This document shows, in pieces, positions 47,806 to 56,380 of a stretch of DNA of 64,000 nucleotides. Below the pieces are notes generated by a model, which searched no databases, was not told the origin of the DNA, and saw nothing but the letters and a program-made list of their open reading frames with translations. The position numbers and the translations under genes are program-made. How positions within the stretch are numbered: position 1 is the stretch's first letter; each line of letters begins with the position of its first letter. The DNA is from Ostreococcus mediterraneus (lineage: Eukaryota > Chlorophyta > Mamiellophyceae > Mamiellales > Bathycoccaceae). The DNA lies in contig WMKK01000005.1 in assembly GCA_012295225.1 (NCBI GenBank), positions 192,958 to 256,957 of the forward strand, in the 5' to 3' direction.

Positions 47806-49236
47806 ATGTCGCTTACGATGAGCACGCGGGCGCACCCTCGCACGCACGCGCGATCGATGTCGTCGCCGTCACCGTCGTCGTCCTCGACGACGTCGACGCG
47901 CGTCGTCACGGCGCACGCGAGACGCACCGCGTGCGTAGGCAACGGATACGACGCTTCGGTGTCACTTTCGACGAAATCGAGCGGCGTACGCGCGCGCATC
48001 GCGATGCGCGCGGCACACGAACGATGGGATGCGCAATTCAGTGCGATCGCGACTTCGCGCGATGCGATGACGACGGGTGACGCGCGCATGGGAGCACGGA
48101 GAGGTGTGGTGACGAGGCTGTTTCGAGGTTCGATCGAAGGTGACGTCGGTGCTCAAAACGTGCAAGACGCGCGATCTCGGGCGTGGTGGCGTGATGTACG
48201 CGTGCATGCAGGTAGTGAGGATATGTCTTCGGGGGACGATACCGATGCAACGGACGTCGAAGATAACAACAGACCGAAGAGCACGCCGGCGAGTTTGATA
48301 ATGGGTGTCGTTGCGCGCATCGTAAAACCTCTCCAAGACTTTGGATTCGGGCGCACGCGATTGTGGGAAGGTGGTGTTGGTTTATTTATGATTTCTGGTG
48401 TTAGTTTGGCGTTTCTCTTGTATGGATGGATCCAAGGGCTGCTAAGCTTTGCTCGCAAGAACTCGTATCAGGCTTTTATTGAATTCCCGGTGGCGTGCGG
48501 TATCCAAGTCGGTACAAACGTTCGCATTCGTGGTGTGAAGGCTGGCTCTGTGTTGAGTGTGCAACCGAGTTTGGAGAAGGTTGAGGTCTTGGTCGAAATG
48601 GATGACAAGAACGTTCCTATTCCGCGCAACTCTCTGATTGAGGCAAACCAAAGCGGTTTGATTGCAGAAACCATCATCGATATCACACCCGCTATTCCGA
48701 TCCCTGTCGCTCAATGGGGGCCTTTGGACTCGGGTTGCGAAGCAGAAGGAGTGATTGTGTGCGATCGCGGTAAGATTAAGGGTCATCCAGGCGTTAGTAT
48801 GGATGAACTTGTTGGTATTTGTACCAAGCTTGCGCGTGAAATGGAACGACAAGACGGTATGAACAAGATGTTTGACACCACAGATAGCGCCCGAATGATG
48901 ATGACTACGTTACAACCGCTTCTCCGCGAGGCTGCTTTGATTGCTCAGGAGCTTCGCCCGATGATGCAGGGTGTGAACGAGCAGGGTACGTTGGATACGC
49001 TTGAGTTGCTCGCTGGTCAAACGTCGGCAACGGTCTCTGATATTCGCCAGCTCAAGCAAGCGATTTTGACGGACGAAAACCAAGAGCTTCTTCGACAATC
49101 GATTTCTACGCTCACGAAAACGCTTCAACACGTAGAAAAAGTGAGTGGTGACATTAGCAGTGTGTCGGGAGATCCGTCTACGCGTGCCAACCTTCGTCAC
49201 CTGATTCAGTCCCTTAGCCGCTTAGTCGACGCATAA
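47806..49236 (+). CDS. TGD2: TGD2-like plastid lipid-transfer protein with MCE/MlaD domain
   Basis: 476 residues from the ATG at 47806 (MSLTMSTRAHPRTHAR); an ATG at 47752 would add 18. Ser/Thr/Arg-rich transit region, one membrane helix (GLFMISGVSLAFLLYGWI, ~190-207), then the MCE domain (~215-330): AFIEFPVACGIQVGTNVRIRGVKAGSV, VLVEMDDKNVPIPRNSLIEANQSGLIAETIIDITP. A helical C-terminal part follows (LKQAILTDENQELLRQSIS), likely the oligomeric tunnel. TGD2 is the substrate-binding part of the TGD1-2-3 ABC transporter, which brings ER-derived lipid through the inner envelope. The layout matches Arabidopsis TGD2; TGD1 and TGD3 are not in this window. Confidence 0.92.
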   Translation: MSLTMSTRAHPRTHARSMSSPSPSSSSTTSTRVVTAHARRTACVGNGYDASVSLSTKSSGVRARIAMRAAHERWDAQFSAIATSRDAMTTGDARMGARRGVVTRLFRGSIEGDVGAQNVQDARSRAWWRDVRVHAGSEDMSSGDDTDATDVEDNNRPKSTPASLIMGVVARIVKPLQDFGFGRTRLWEGGVGLFMISGVSLAFLLYGWIQGLLSFARKNSYQAFIEFPVACGIQVGTNVRIRGVKAGSVLSVQPSLEKVEVLVEMDDKNVPIPRNSLIEANQSGLIAETIIDITPAIPIPVAQWGPLDSGCEAEGVIVCDRGKIKGHPGVSMDELVGICTKLAREMERQDGMNKMFDTTDSARMMMTTLQPLLREAALIAQELRPMMQGVNEQGTLDTLELLAGQTSATVSDIRQLKQAILTDENQELLRQSISTLTKTLQHVEKVSGDISSVSGDPSTRANLRHLIQSLSRLVDA

Positions 49237-49303
49237 ATGCATGTGTTCACTCTATACTTCTAAATACAAGTTCTGACTATAGCTATCGATTTCGTTTCTA
49301 CTT

Positions 49304-49897
49304 TTACGCCTTAGCGCTATTTCCACCGGGATAATCGTGAAGATCTATTCCAACAGATTCAACTTCTCTTCGCGCGTTTGATAGCGTGTGCGCAAACTCA
49401 CCCACGCCTTCGCCTTCAACCTGGGATTCAGCATGCGCCGCCTTCAACGCCTTCACCGTAGAAGTCTTGCTTAGGTACTTATCGCAATCTACAACGGCAT
49501 CCGACCATGTATTTGACCCAGTCGCTTGTTGACTAAATATACGCAACGACTGCGCCACGCCTTTCAGTTGCCCAAACTCAAACCCAATCTTTCCACCTTG
49601 GACAAAGCCTTCGTTGAACCCAGCTTGAATGGTTTCGCTCTTGCCCTGCTCTAGTCCCTCTACGTATCCTGCAGTATGGTGCTATGTTGACGACGACGAC
49701 GCTCGTGGTCAGTACGACGTGCGAGGTGCGAAAAGTCTTCGACAACGTGACGACACTCGGCCGGGTTGCGCACGACGTACTTTTCTTCGATAGGCATCAG
49801 CATCGGCGACGAGCTCATCATGAGATGACTTCGAACGCGTGTCGTTATCATCATCGTCATCGTCGCTATTGGCCCACGCGTCGACACACGGCGACAT
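49304..49897 (-). CDS. LTO1: LTO1/ORAOV1-like protein with Yae1 repeat domain, two exons
   Basis: Exon 1 is 49781-49897 (MSPCVDAWANS..., acidic, ending DADAYRRK) and exon 2 49304-49681; intron 49682-49780 (99 bp, GTACGT...CATAG, branch TACTGAC). Phase-0 splicing gives 164 residues reading ...AYRRKHHTAGYVEGLEQGKSE, then GFNEGFVQGGKIGFEFGQLKG. These are the Gly-rich heptad repeats (GYxEGxxxG) of the Yae1_N/LTO1 family. LTO1 with YAE1 links the cytosolic Fe-S targeting complex to the ABC protein RLI1/ABCE1, needed for ribosome biogenesis. Single-frame reading finds only fragments, so the gene is easily missed. An in-frame ATG 8 codons upstream (49921) is an alternative start. Confidence 0.8.
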
Positions 49898-50052
49898 TGC
49901 GCGCGAGTCGCGGAGTGTCAATAAACTCGCGCTTTTTTGTGTTTTTATTGATGTGCTGCGAAACGTTGGATTTTATTTTCTGTGCATGTGCGAATGTAGT
50001 CAAAATTGGACTTAGCAGGTGCAAGTATGCTGCTAAAAATCATACTAATGAA

Positions 50053-51477
50053 TTACACCAGTCTGGGTGAGTCTAAAACGGCATAGCCAGCGGCGACTCC
50101 ACCTTCATCGGAAGTTGCGGCTTTTGTGCGTAACAAGTGACCGCCGCGCTTGTTGACTACTACCTTGTCACCAACTCTCAGATAACTACCATAAATACCT
50201 AATTCCGATAACGTTTCGAGTTTTATGACTTTGCCGGCGCGAATAGCGAGCGTTTGATGAGATGGCGGAAGAATACGCTGCATGAGAATGAACGCACCCA
50301 AGTCTCCGCCTTGTTCGAGACGTTTGCGCAATTCCTCAGAGTATAGATTATTGCCTCCGCCCTCGCGTTGAGGCTTTAACACATACCCCGCAGGATTAGC
50401 TAATCCCAATTTCACCGCTTCGTCGCCTTCGTCTCCATCTAAAGAGTACAAGTTAGCAAACACTCGGCGCATTTTTTCGGCTTGCTCGGGCATAAAGCGC
50501 TCCAAAACGCCGGCTTCGGCGAGCTTTTGTTGCACCTTCTTCGAACCCGCGAGATGCATGGCCACCGACGGGCTCTTCAACGCGTTTGATTTTTCAATCA
50601 ACATGCGCGCACTCCACTCGGCATCGGTTGGGTAATCATTTGGTGTGTATCCAGCTCGAAAGTATACCAATCCAATGTCGTCGCCTCGAAATTGCAACGA
50701 ACTGGCAGCGCTCAACGAACCTTCGGCGTTAATTTCAGCCAAAGTCGCACGAACTGTGCGCACACCGTGATTTTCAAACATGTGCTGAGAAATCAAGCGC
50801 TGATCGAAGATGTTTCGCTCGCCGGGTTGCACAACCATCAACACTTTGCCTTTACTCCCCGTCGCTTTCCATCCCTGGGCGAGAATATCGGCGGCGCTCG
50901 CAAGCGCGTCATTCTCGGGAATTGAATCCAAGTCGTCCCCCTCTTCCCCCGTCCAAACGGCTAAATGTCGATGCATTGCACTCACTTTGCTCCCCAATGC
51001 CATAAAACTCGTGCTCACGGTGTTCACTTCGACTTGCAATGGCAACCCGCTCGGAACGTCGAGCATGTAGTCAGAACGCAGCACTGCCACTTCGGCGTTC
51101 ACTCTGCCCTCTTGACCACCGCTTTCTTCATACACTTTCCATAAAGCCGCCGTGAACTCATCATTTTTAATCGCCCTCCCTAACGTTTGTCGCAAAAACG
51201 CGTCATCTCTCGATACTTTATCATACAATTCAGCAAACGCCGGCGAAACCTCTTCGGCGAGCGCAAACGCGTCCCGCGGAAATGCCGTCGGTGCGGCTGA
51301 TATCGGCGCGTGCGTGAACCCACCACCACCACTGGTACCATTCGCAATCATCAACCCATGTTGTACCGCCCACGACACCGCCTCTACCCCTCGTGCACGC
51401 TCGTCGTCGCTCACCTCATCGTCGCCTTCGTTCGCGAGCACGTTGTCATCCCCACCCACGCGCTTCGCCCGCACCAT
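50053..51477 (-). CDS. GSH2: Glutathione synthetase
   Basis: 474 residues from the ATG at 51475-51477 (MVRAKRVGGDD). The frame is open much further upstream through simple-repeat sequence (to 51744), and an ATG at 51576 could add a presequence. The eukaryotic GSS fold is clear: QVEVNTVSTSFMALGSKVSAMH (substrate loop), VVQPGERNIFDQRLISQHMFENHGV, VYFRAGYTPNDYP, the ATP-grasp Gly-rich loop LKPQREGGGNNLYSEELR (~residue 370), and near the end VGDKVVVNKRGGHLLRTKAATSDEGGVAAGYAVLDSP. It joins gamma-glutamylcysteine and glycine with ATP. Divergent from the TCP10-domain gene, with a perfect inverted repeat between them. Confidence 0.94.
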   Translation of the reverse strand: MVRAKRVGGDDNVLANEGDDEVSDDERARGVEAVSWAVQHGLMIANGTSGGGGFTHAPISAAPTAFPRDAFALAEEVSPAFAELYDKVSRDDAFLRQTLGRAIKNDEFTAALWKVYEESGGQEGRVNAEVAVLRSDYMLDVPSGLPLQVEVNTVSTSFMALGSKVSAMHRHLAVWTGEEGDDLDSIPENDALASAADILAQGWKATGSKGKVLMVVQPGERNIFDQRLISQHMFENHGVRTVRATLAEINAEGSLSAASSLQFRGDDIGLVYFRAGYTPNDYPTDAEWSARMLIEKSNALKSPSVAMHLAGSKKVQQKLAEAGVLERFMPEQAEKMRRVFANLYSLDGDEGDEAVKLGLANPAGYVLKPQREGGGNNLYSEELRKRLEQGGDLGAFILMQRILPPSHQTLAIRAGKVIKLETLSELGIYGSYLRVGDKVVVNKRGGHLLRTKAATSDEGGVAAGYAVLDSPRLV

Positions 51478-51640
51478 CACCGTCCTCGTCCTCGTCCTCG
51501 TCCTCGCGTGCGCGTGCGTGTGCGTGATGTATGTGTGTATTGTATGCCGTCCGTTCGTCGTCGTCGTCCTCCTCATCACGTCCTCCTCGCGCGGGCGACT
51601 GACGACGAACGGACGGCGAGACGCGTGCGGACTGGTCACC

Positions 51641-51676
51641 CTCGTGGACTGGTCACCCTGGTGACCAGTCCACGAG
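51641..51676. promoter_or_regulatory. Perfect 17-bp inverted repeat in the GSH2/TCP10 divergent promoter
   Basis: CTCGTGGACTGGTCACC (51641-51657), a 2-bp spacer CT, then its exact reverse complement (51660-51676). An extra copy of ACTGGTCACCCT precedes the left arm (51631-51642), so the motif ACTGGTCACC appears three times counting both strands. It lies 30 bp upstream of the TCP10-domain start codon and 164 bp from the GSH2 start. It could be a dimer-binding operator-like site, a hairpin in a leader RNA, or a recent foldback duplication. Confidence 0.8.
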
Positions 51677-51705
51677 GCGACAGACGAGGACGCGCGCGCG
51701 GCACC

Positions 51706-53352
51706 ATGTCCTTGGACGACGTGCCGATCAACGGACACGCCCAACGCACGTGGGACGATTTATTACGATTACACATCAATGGCGACGACGAGGACGTGAC
51801 GACGAGGACGACGAGGACGACGAGGACGACGGGTGACGACGACGATGTTGAAGATTTGAATGCGACGGAGCGCCGGGAGTCAACGCCGACGCCGACGAAG
51901 AGCTTCTTGAAGAAGGGATCACGAGCGATGCGAACATCGGTGACGCCGAAAAAGTCACCATCGTATGCGAATACACCAGCGAGGGTGGATAGCGCGTTGA
52001 AGCCGTTGGCGCTGGCGAACGAGGGGAGGTACGCGTTTACGGATGACGACTCCAGCGGCGGCGATTACGAAGGACGAGGAGGACGAGGACGAGTGTCGAA
52101 TAATAGCGCGTCTAAAGGGACGACACCGAGTAGAGTGGCGGTGGAGAAAGCTCAAAAACCTATTCGAGATGAAAATGATGACGGTGATGTCATGCGCGCA
52201 TGGCGAACATTCAAGACGCAGAGCGAACGCGACGTACGCGAGTTTGAAGCGTTGGAGGCGCGCTTTGCGGCTGGCGAAGACGTGAAAGCGAACCCGTTGC
52301 CGTCACCTAGGCGTACGACGAGCACGCAAATGAACGACATAGACGCTGCAGATGCATTCGTTATCGAGCGCGAGGCGATTGCGCGCGCAAAGGTTGGTTT
52401 AGAGAATGAAAAACGCGAGTTTGCGCAAGAAAAGGCGGCGTTTGAGGCGCGACGGGTAGAGCTCGAAGAATCGTTTCGTGCCGAGTGCGAAGAGGAGCGC
52501 CGGCGCTTACAGCGCGAAAAGGCGGCACTGACCAGAGATAGAGAACGCATACTCGCATTGCCAACGAAAGAAGAGCGAAATGAAGCTAATTTCTTGCGCG
52601 AACAACTCGAGCGCAACGAGGCAGAATTCGCCGCTCAACAGAAACGTGCAAAGTTGACCGCGGATAGACTGAGACAACAAATCGTCGATCTCACCACTGA
52701 AGTAGGCGAGCTTCGCCTCGAAAAGCGACGATTAGAAGAGAAGAATCAAGTCGCGAGCCAAACTCCGGAGAAGTCTACGCCTTCTCGTGCTGTAGTCGCT
52801 CAGACAGCTGCGTCTTCGTTTGAACGAGCGTTTGAATCGTCGCACGCGAACCGAGCGTTGGTGACGTCTCCAAAACGTGACAACTACCAAGAAATCACGC
52901 GCGCGCGCGCGCCGCCAACCGTTCATGACCCAGTACCGAGTACAAGTGATAAAGCCACGCTCGGTTCGACATCAGGTCTCATTCAGGAAATCGCCCACGA
53001 AGATGGACGCACCGAGCGCGTTTTCAACGACAGCCGACGCTTGATCAAATTTCTCAATGGCACCATCAAAGAGGTAGTTCCTTCGAGTGCAGGCACGATT
53101 GTGACGGTGTACTTCGCCAATGGTGATGTCAGGCGTAGATATCCCGATGAATCCGTAGAGTATTTCTACGCCGAGGTTGACACATGGCACACCACGCACC
53201 CATCCACCGGTGCCGAGTTGTATCACTTTGTGTCGACGGGTCAGGTTGAACTTCATGGCTTGCATGAGTACAAGGAAATTTTGTTCCCAGAAGGTGCTCT
53301 GCGACGTATTTATCCCGATGGACGCGAAGAAGACGTGCTCAATCACCACTAG
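51706..53352 (+). CDS. Coiled-coil protein with C-terminal TCP10/CPAP (SAS-4) G-box domain
   Basis: 548 residues from the ATG at 51706 (MSLDDVPINGHAQ), which has a good CACCATG context. N-terminal half is low-complexity with TRTTRTTRTT and SPTPTK-type stretches. A strong coiled coil spans ~195-350 (EREAIARAKVGLENEKREF, ECEEERRRLQREKAALTRD). The last ~110 residues are a TCP10_C domain built of beta repeats: FLNGTIKEVVPSS, VTVYFANGDVRRRYPDESVEYFY, ELYHFVSTGQVELHGLHEYKEILFPEGALRRIYPDGRE. In animals this G-box of CPAP/SAS-4 binds STIL/SAS-5 during centriole assembly. Its presence does not prove centrioles; see findings. Confidence 0.85.
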   Translation: MSLDDVPINGHAQRTWDDLLRLHINGDDEDVTTRTTRTTRTTGDDDDVEDLNATERRESTPTPTKSFLKKGSRAMRTSVTPKKSPSYANTPARVDSALKPLALANEGRYAFTDDDSSGGDYEGRGGRGRVSNNSASKGTTPSRVAVEKAQKPIRDENDDGDVMRAWRTFKTQSERDVREFEALEARFAAGEDVKANPLPSPRRTTSTQMNDIDAADAFVIEREAIARAKVGLENEKREFAQEKAAFEARRVELEESFRAECEEERRRLQREKAALTRDRERILALPTKEERNEANFLREQLERNEAEFAAQQKRAKLTADRLRQQIVDLTTEVGELRLEKRRLEEKNQVASQTPEKSTPSRAVVAQTAASSFERAFESSHANRALVTSPKRDNYQEITRARAPPTVHDPVPSTSDKATLGSTSGLIQEIAHEDGRTERVFNDSRRLIKFLNGTIKEVVPSSAGTIVTVYFANGDVRRRYPDESVEYFYAEVDTWHTTHPSTGAELYHFVSTGQVELHGLHEYKEILFPEGALRRIYPDGREEDVLNHH

Positions 53353-53481
53353 TTCCTCTCACCACTCGTGTAATAATACGTTAGCGCGCGATGCGCACTC
53401 AAAAATGTTGACCGCCGATCTTCACAACGCGCGTTGACTACGCTGTCCTCACACGACGCCTCGTGCACCTAGGTCGAAATC

Positions 53482-53547
53482 ATGTCTGGAGCGACTTTGG
53501 ACTTGCGAACGGCGACTCTCGATCAGCTCAAAGTACGTCCGCGCGCA

Positions 53548-53585
<38 letters not shown>

Positions 53586-54074
53586 CCGCGCTCGCTCGCT
53601 CTGTGTTTGCGCGCCGAAACAATCATCCATCGTCGTCCCGTGCTGACGCTAGCGGTCGTCTTTCGCGCGCAGTCTGCCGATGAACAACTTCGCCAAGAAG
53701 TAACATCGTACTCTGAATCGCTGCAAATGCTTTCCAAGGCGGTGAGCCGATATCACACCTCGGGAACAGCCATTGAAACGCTGAGCAAGGAGGAGGTTGG
53801 GAAGGACATGTTGGTGCCGCTCACCGAATCGTTGTACGTGCCGGGTAAAGTAGCGCGCACGGACAAGGTTTTACTCGATGTAGGCACGGGGTACTTTATC
53901 GAGCATGATTCTGAAAAGGGCGTGGACTACTGCAAGCGCAAGGTTAACTTTATAAAGGAAAACATGGACAAGTTGATGTCTCTCGTGCAAACCAAGCGCA
54001 AGCAACTCCTCTTGGTGCAAGACTTTCTTCGAGCTCGAGTGCAAGAACAAGCGGACGCTCAGGCGGGAAAGTAA
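53482..54074 (+). CDS. PFDN5: Prefoldin subunit 5, two exons
   Basis: Exon 1 is 53482-53532 (MSGATLDLRTATLDQLK) and exon 2 53673-54074, joined in phase 0; intron 53533-53672 (140 bp, GTACGT...GCGCAG, branch GCTGACG) contains a (GTC)n tract. Total 150 residues, normal for PFDN5. Two coiled-coil helices flank a beta hairpin with LVPLTESLYVPGKVARTDKVLLDVGTGYFIE, the signature of the alpha-type subunit PFDN5/GIM5. Prefoldin hands unfolded actin and tubulin to the CCT chaperonin in the cytosol. A long unspliced frame through the intron is a shadow. Confidence 0.93.
53555..53585. repeat. (CGT)n trinucleotide repeat inside the PFDN5 intron
   Basis: About ten uninterrupted CGT/GTC units within the intron of the prefoldin 5 gene. 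Simple repeat only. Confidence 0.9.
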
Positions 54075-54160
54075 GTACGTAGTCACGCACAACATTAGTC
54101 ACAAGTAATATTATATGATATAGTCTAGATGCTAACAAAGTCTCGCAATATTTCACCATT

Positions 54161-55222
54161 TCAAGATTCAGTGCTGTCGTCGTCATCGCCGATGTTGGTC
54201 AACGCATCAGGCGGCGGACCGTCATCGGAAAGCTTGAAATGTGCCAAAAACTCAGTATTACCTTCTTTTGCTCCCTTGATGGGAGACACAGTGTGGTCGA
54301 GATACTGAAACCCGAAAACTTTGGCGCCTTCAATGACGTTTTCAATCACCTCTTTGTGAACATTTGTATCTCGCACCACACCCTTTGCGCCAATCTGCGA
54401 CCGCTTGGCTTCAAATTGTGGTTTGATGAGCACTAATAAGGTCCCACCTGGCTTCAATACTGTGCAAATTGCCGGCAAAACTTTCAAAACAGAGATGAAA
54501 GATAAATCTAAAGTCACAATGTCGATGACGTCTGGGAGCTCTTTGACGTAACGCAAATTTGTGCGCTCCATTAACACCACCCGTTCATCCTGTCGAATCT
54601 TCTCCGCAACTTGACCGTACCCCACGTCGACACCATATACTTTCTTCGCACCTGATTGCAGCAAGCAATCGGTGAATCCTCCTGTGCTCAACCCCGAATC
54701 CAACGCAGTCAAACCGGAGACGTCAACGTTGAAATGTGCCAACGCCTTTTCCAACTTCAATCCAGCTCTGCACACAAACTTGGGCTGCTCTGCGATCACT
54801 TCAATTTTTACGCTCGGCTTAACCTTCGTCCCAGCCTTGGTAATCGGCTGTCCATCGACCAGTACCTTGCCTTGCGCGATCCAACTCTGCACCACCGTGC
54901 GACTCAGCTCTGGGTTCCTCGCCACCGTGAGCTCATCCAAGCGCTGCTTCGGACCTTTCATCGGTACCACGATTGCCGATTGCGTCGCGCGTGCCGGAGC
55001 ATCACCACCACCATCATCACTGTCCTCATCTCCATTCGCCCGCGCGACGCCCCCGCGCACACCTCGCACGGCGTTCCCGCGCAGCCACCACGCGGCTCGA
55101 CACCCCGCGCGCTGCGCCAAGCACGCCGACGCCGACGTCGACGCCGACGTCGACGCCGTCGACGCTCGCACGGTGGCCATCGCGCACTGTCTCGCTGCGC
55201 TCAACGACGACGCGAACAACAT
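54161..55222 (-). CDS. TlyA-like rRNA 2'-O-methyltransferase (S4 plus FtsJ domains), organelle-targeted
   Basis: 353 residues if started at the ATG at 55220-55222 (MLFASSLSAARQCAM); an ATG at 55180 is the alternative. Ala/Ser/Arg-rich start suggests a plastid or mitochondrial presequence. S4 RNA-binding domain ~118-170 (RLDELTVARNPELSRTVVQSWIAQGKVLVDGQPI), then the FtsJ methyltransferase fold with TALDSGLSTGGFTDCLLQSGAKKVYGVDVGYGQ (SAM loop ~215), DIVTLDLSFISVLKVLP and LLVLIKPQFEAKR (catalytic Lys) near SPIKGAKEGNTEFL. Bacterial TlyA methylates 16S and/or 23S rRNA; the older name haemolysin A is historical. Here it most likely modifies organelle rRNA. Divergent start 146 bp from the next gene. 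Confidence 0.87.
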   Translation of the reverse strand: MLFASSLSAARQCAMATVRASTASTSASTSASACLAQRAGCRAAWWLRGNAVRGVRGGVARANGDEDSDDGGGDAPARATQSAIVVPMKGPKQRLDELTVARNPELSRTVVQSWIAQGKVLVDGQPITKAGTKVKPSVKIEVIAEQPKFVCRAGLKLEKALAHFNVDVSGLTALDSGLSTGGFTDCLLQSGAKKVYGVDVGYGQVAEKIRQDERVVLMERTNLRYVKELPDVIDIVTLDLSFISVLKVLPAICTVLKPGGTLLVLIKPQFEAKRSQIGAKGVVRDTNVHKEVIENVIEGAKVFGFQYLDHTVSPIKGAKEGNTEFLAHFKLSDDGPPPDALTNIGDDDDSTES

Positions 55223-55368
55223 CGCGCGCGCACTGTGGCGTCCACGACGACGCGAACAACCTTTGCGCAACGACTGAAAAAGTGCACCAATGCGCCACTG
55301 CCTGCCTCGCGCTCCACCGCCTCGCGCGACTCCACGCGTGTGCGCTGTGTAGCGACGGACGACAAGCG

Positions 55369-56313
55369 ATGTATGCGATGCATGCGCACGCGGTGCACCG
55401 CGTGACGGTGGCTGTGCCGGCGACGACGTCGACGACGACGCGAACGACGGATGGATTCGCCGCCGCCGGGCGAGGTTTTCGTCGCCGCCAGCAGGCGGGT
55501 GAGCGACGGCGTGCGCACGTCGCGCGCGTCGCGGAGGGTCGACGGAATGAACGACGGGTGACAGATGAGGAGGAGGAGTATGCAAAGTTTATTGAAGAGG
55601 CGCGAGCGTGGACGATGTATGATCCGGACCATTCTACGAGCGATGAGCTGCCGCCGTGGGAGGTTCTCACGCGCAAGACGATGGAGGAAGGGCCATGGCC
55701 GTGCTGGGATGCGACGAAACCAGAGTCCGATTTCTTGGATCCACCGAGATTTGTGTCGTTTACGAAACCGCCCGCGAAGTTTGACCCGTTCGAGGAAAAA
55801 ATCAAGTTGTACAAGGAGGCGAAGAGAGAAGAGCAGCGACAAGCCATGGCAAAGACGCGCGAGGAGGTTGCGGGGCAGCGTTTCATGTCAATGGCCGATG
55901 ATATTCGATTAAAGTCGAAGATTGAGGACGATGAGTCGGCGTGGGATCATGATAAAATCATAGAAATGATCAATTTCCCGGAAGACATGCGTAGAAAGAT
56001 GATGAGCGTTAGCGTGGAAGTGTACGACCCGAGGTTTCCGTATGACTTTTCTGGCATGGGGCCGCCTCCGCTGACGACGGAGGAGTTCTTACAATCTATT
56101 GGGCGTATGCTAGGTGACGACGAGACTGATCTCGAGCGTGTAGCGAAGATTGCCGATCGCACTGGATCTACCGTGCCAGAACTTGTCGAGGAAGATCCGG
56201 CAGCCATCTTGCAACAACGTTCAACGTTTGAACTTCAAAATGCCATGGACATTGGGGACGACGAAGATATCAGCTCAAGCGAGATTACCGACTTGGTTGA
56301 CTCTGACGACTAG
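55369..56313 (+). CDS. Unrecognised protein, probably organelle-targeted
   Basis: 314 residues from the ATG at 55369 (MYAMHAHAVHRVTV). The reading frame stays open upstream into DNA that is coding on the other strand, so this start is a judgement. Residues 1-65 are Arg/Thr/Ala-rich and lack acidic residues, like a transit peptide. The mature part is acidic and hydrophilic with conserved-looking phrases: EEEYAKFIEEARAWTMYDPDHS, LPPWEVLTRKTMEEGPWPCWD, DPPRFVSFTKPPAKFDPFEEK, FPEDMRRKMMSVSVEVYDPRFPYDFSGMGPPPLTTEEF, and a very acidic end (DEDISSSEITDLVDSDD). No catalytic motif or membrane segment. It reads like an accessory factor of a plastid complex, but I cannot name the family. Confidence 0.75.
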   Translation: MYAMHAHAVHRVTVAVPATTSTTTRTTDGFAAAGRGFRRRQQAGERRRAHVARVAEGRRNERRVTDEEEEYAKFIEEARAWTMYDPDHSTSDELPPWEVLTRKTMEEGPWPCWDATKPESDFLDPPRFVSFTKPPAKFDPFEEKIKLYKEAKREEQRQAMAKTREEVAGQRFMSMADDIRLKSKIEDDESAWDHDKIIEMINFPEDMRRKMMSVSVEVYDPRFPYDFSGMGPPPLTTEEFLQSIGRMLGDDETDLERVAKIADRTGSTVPELVEEDPAAILQQRSTFELQNAMDIGDDEDISSSEITDLVDSDD

Positions 56314-56380
56314 CATTAACATTCCCAAATCTTTTATTTTAGCTATTGTTCATACACACATTTCTAGTTATACAATTCAA

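Noticed and set aside
54161-55222. TlyA homologue as a toxin or haemolysin
   Set aside because: S4 plus FtsJ domains with an intact SAM-binding loop mark an rRNA methyltransferase; the haemolysin name is historical.
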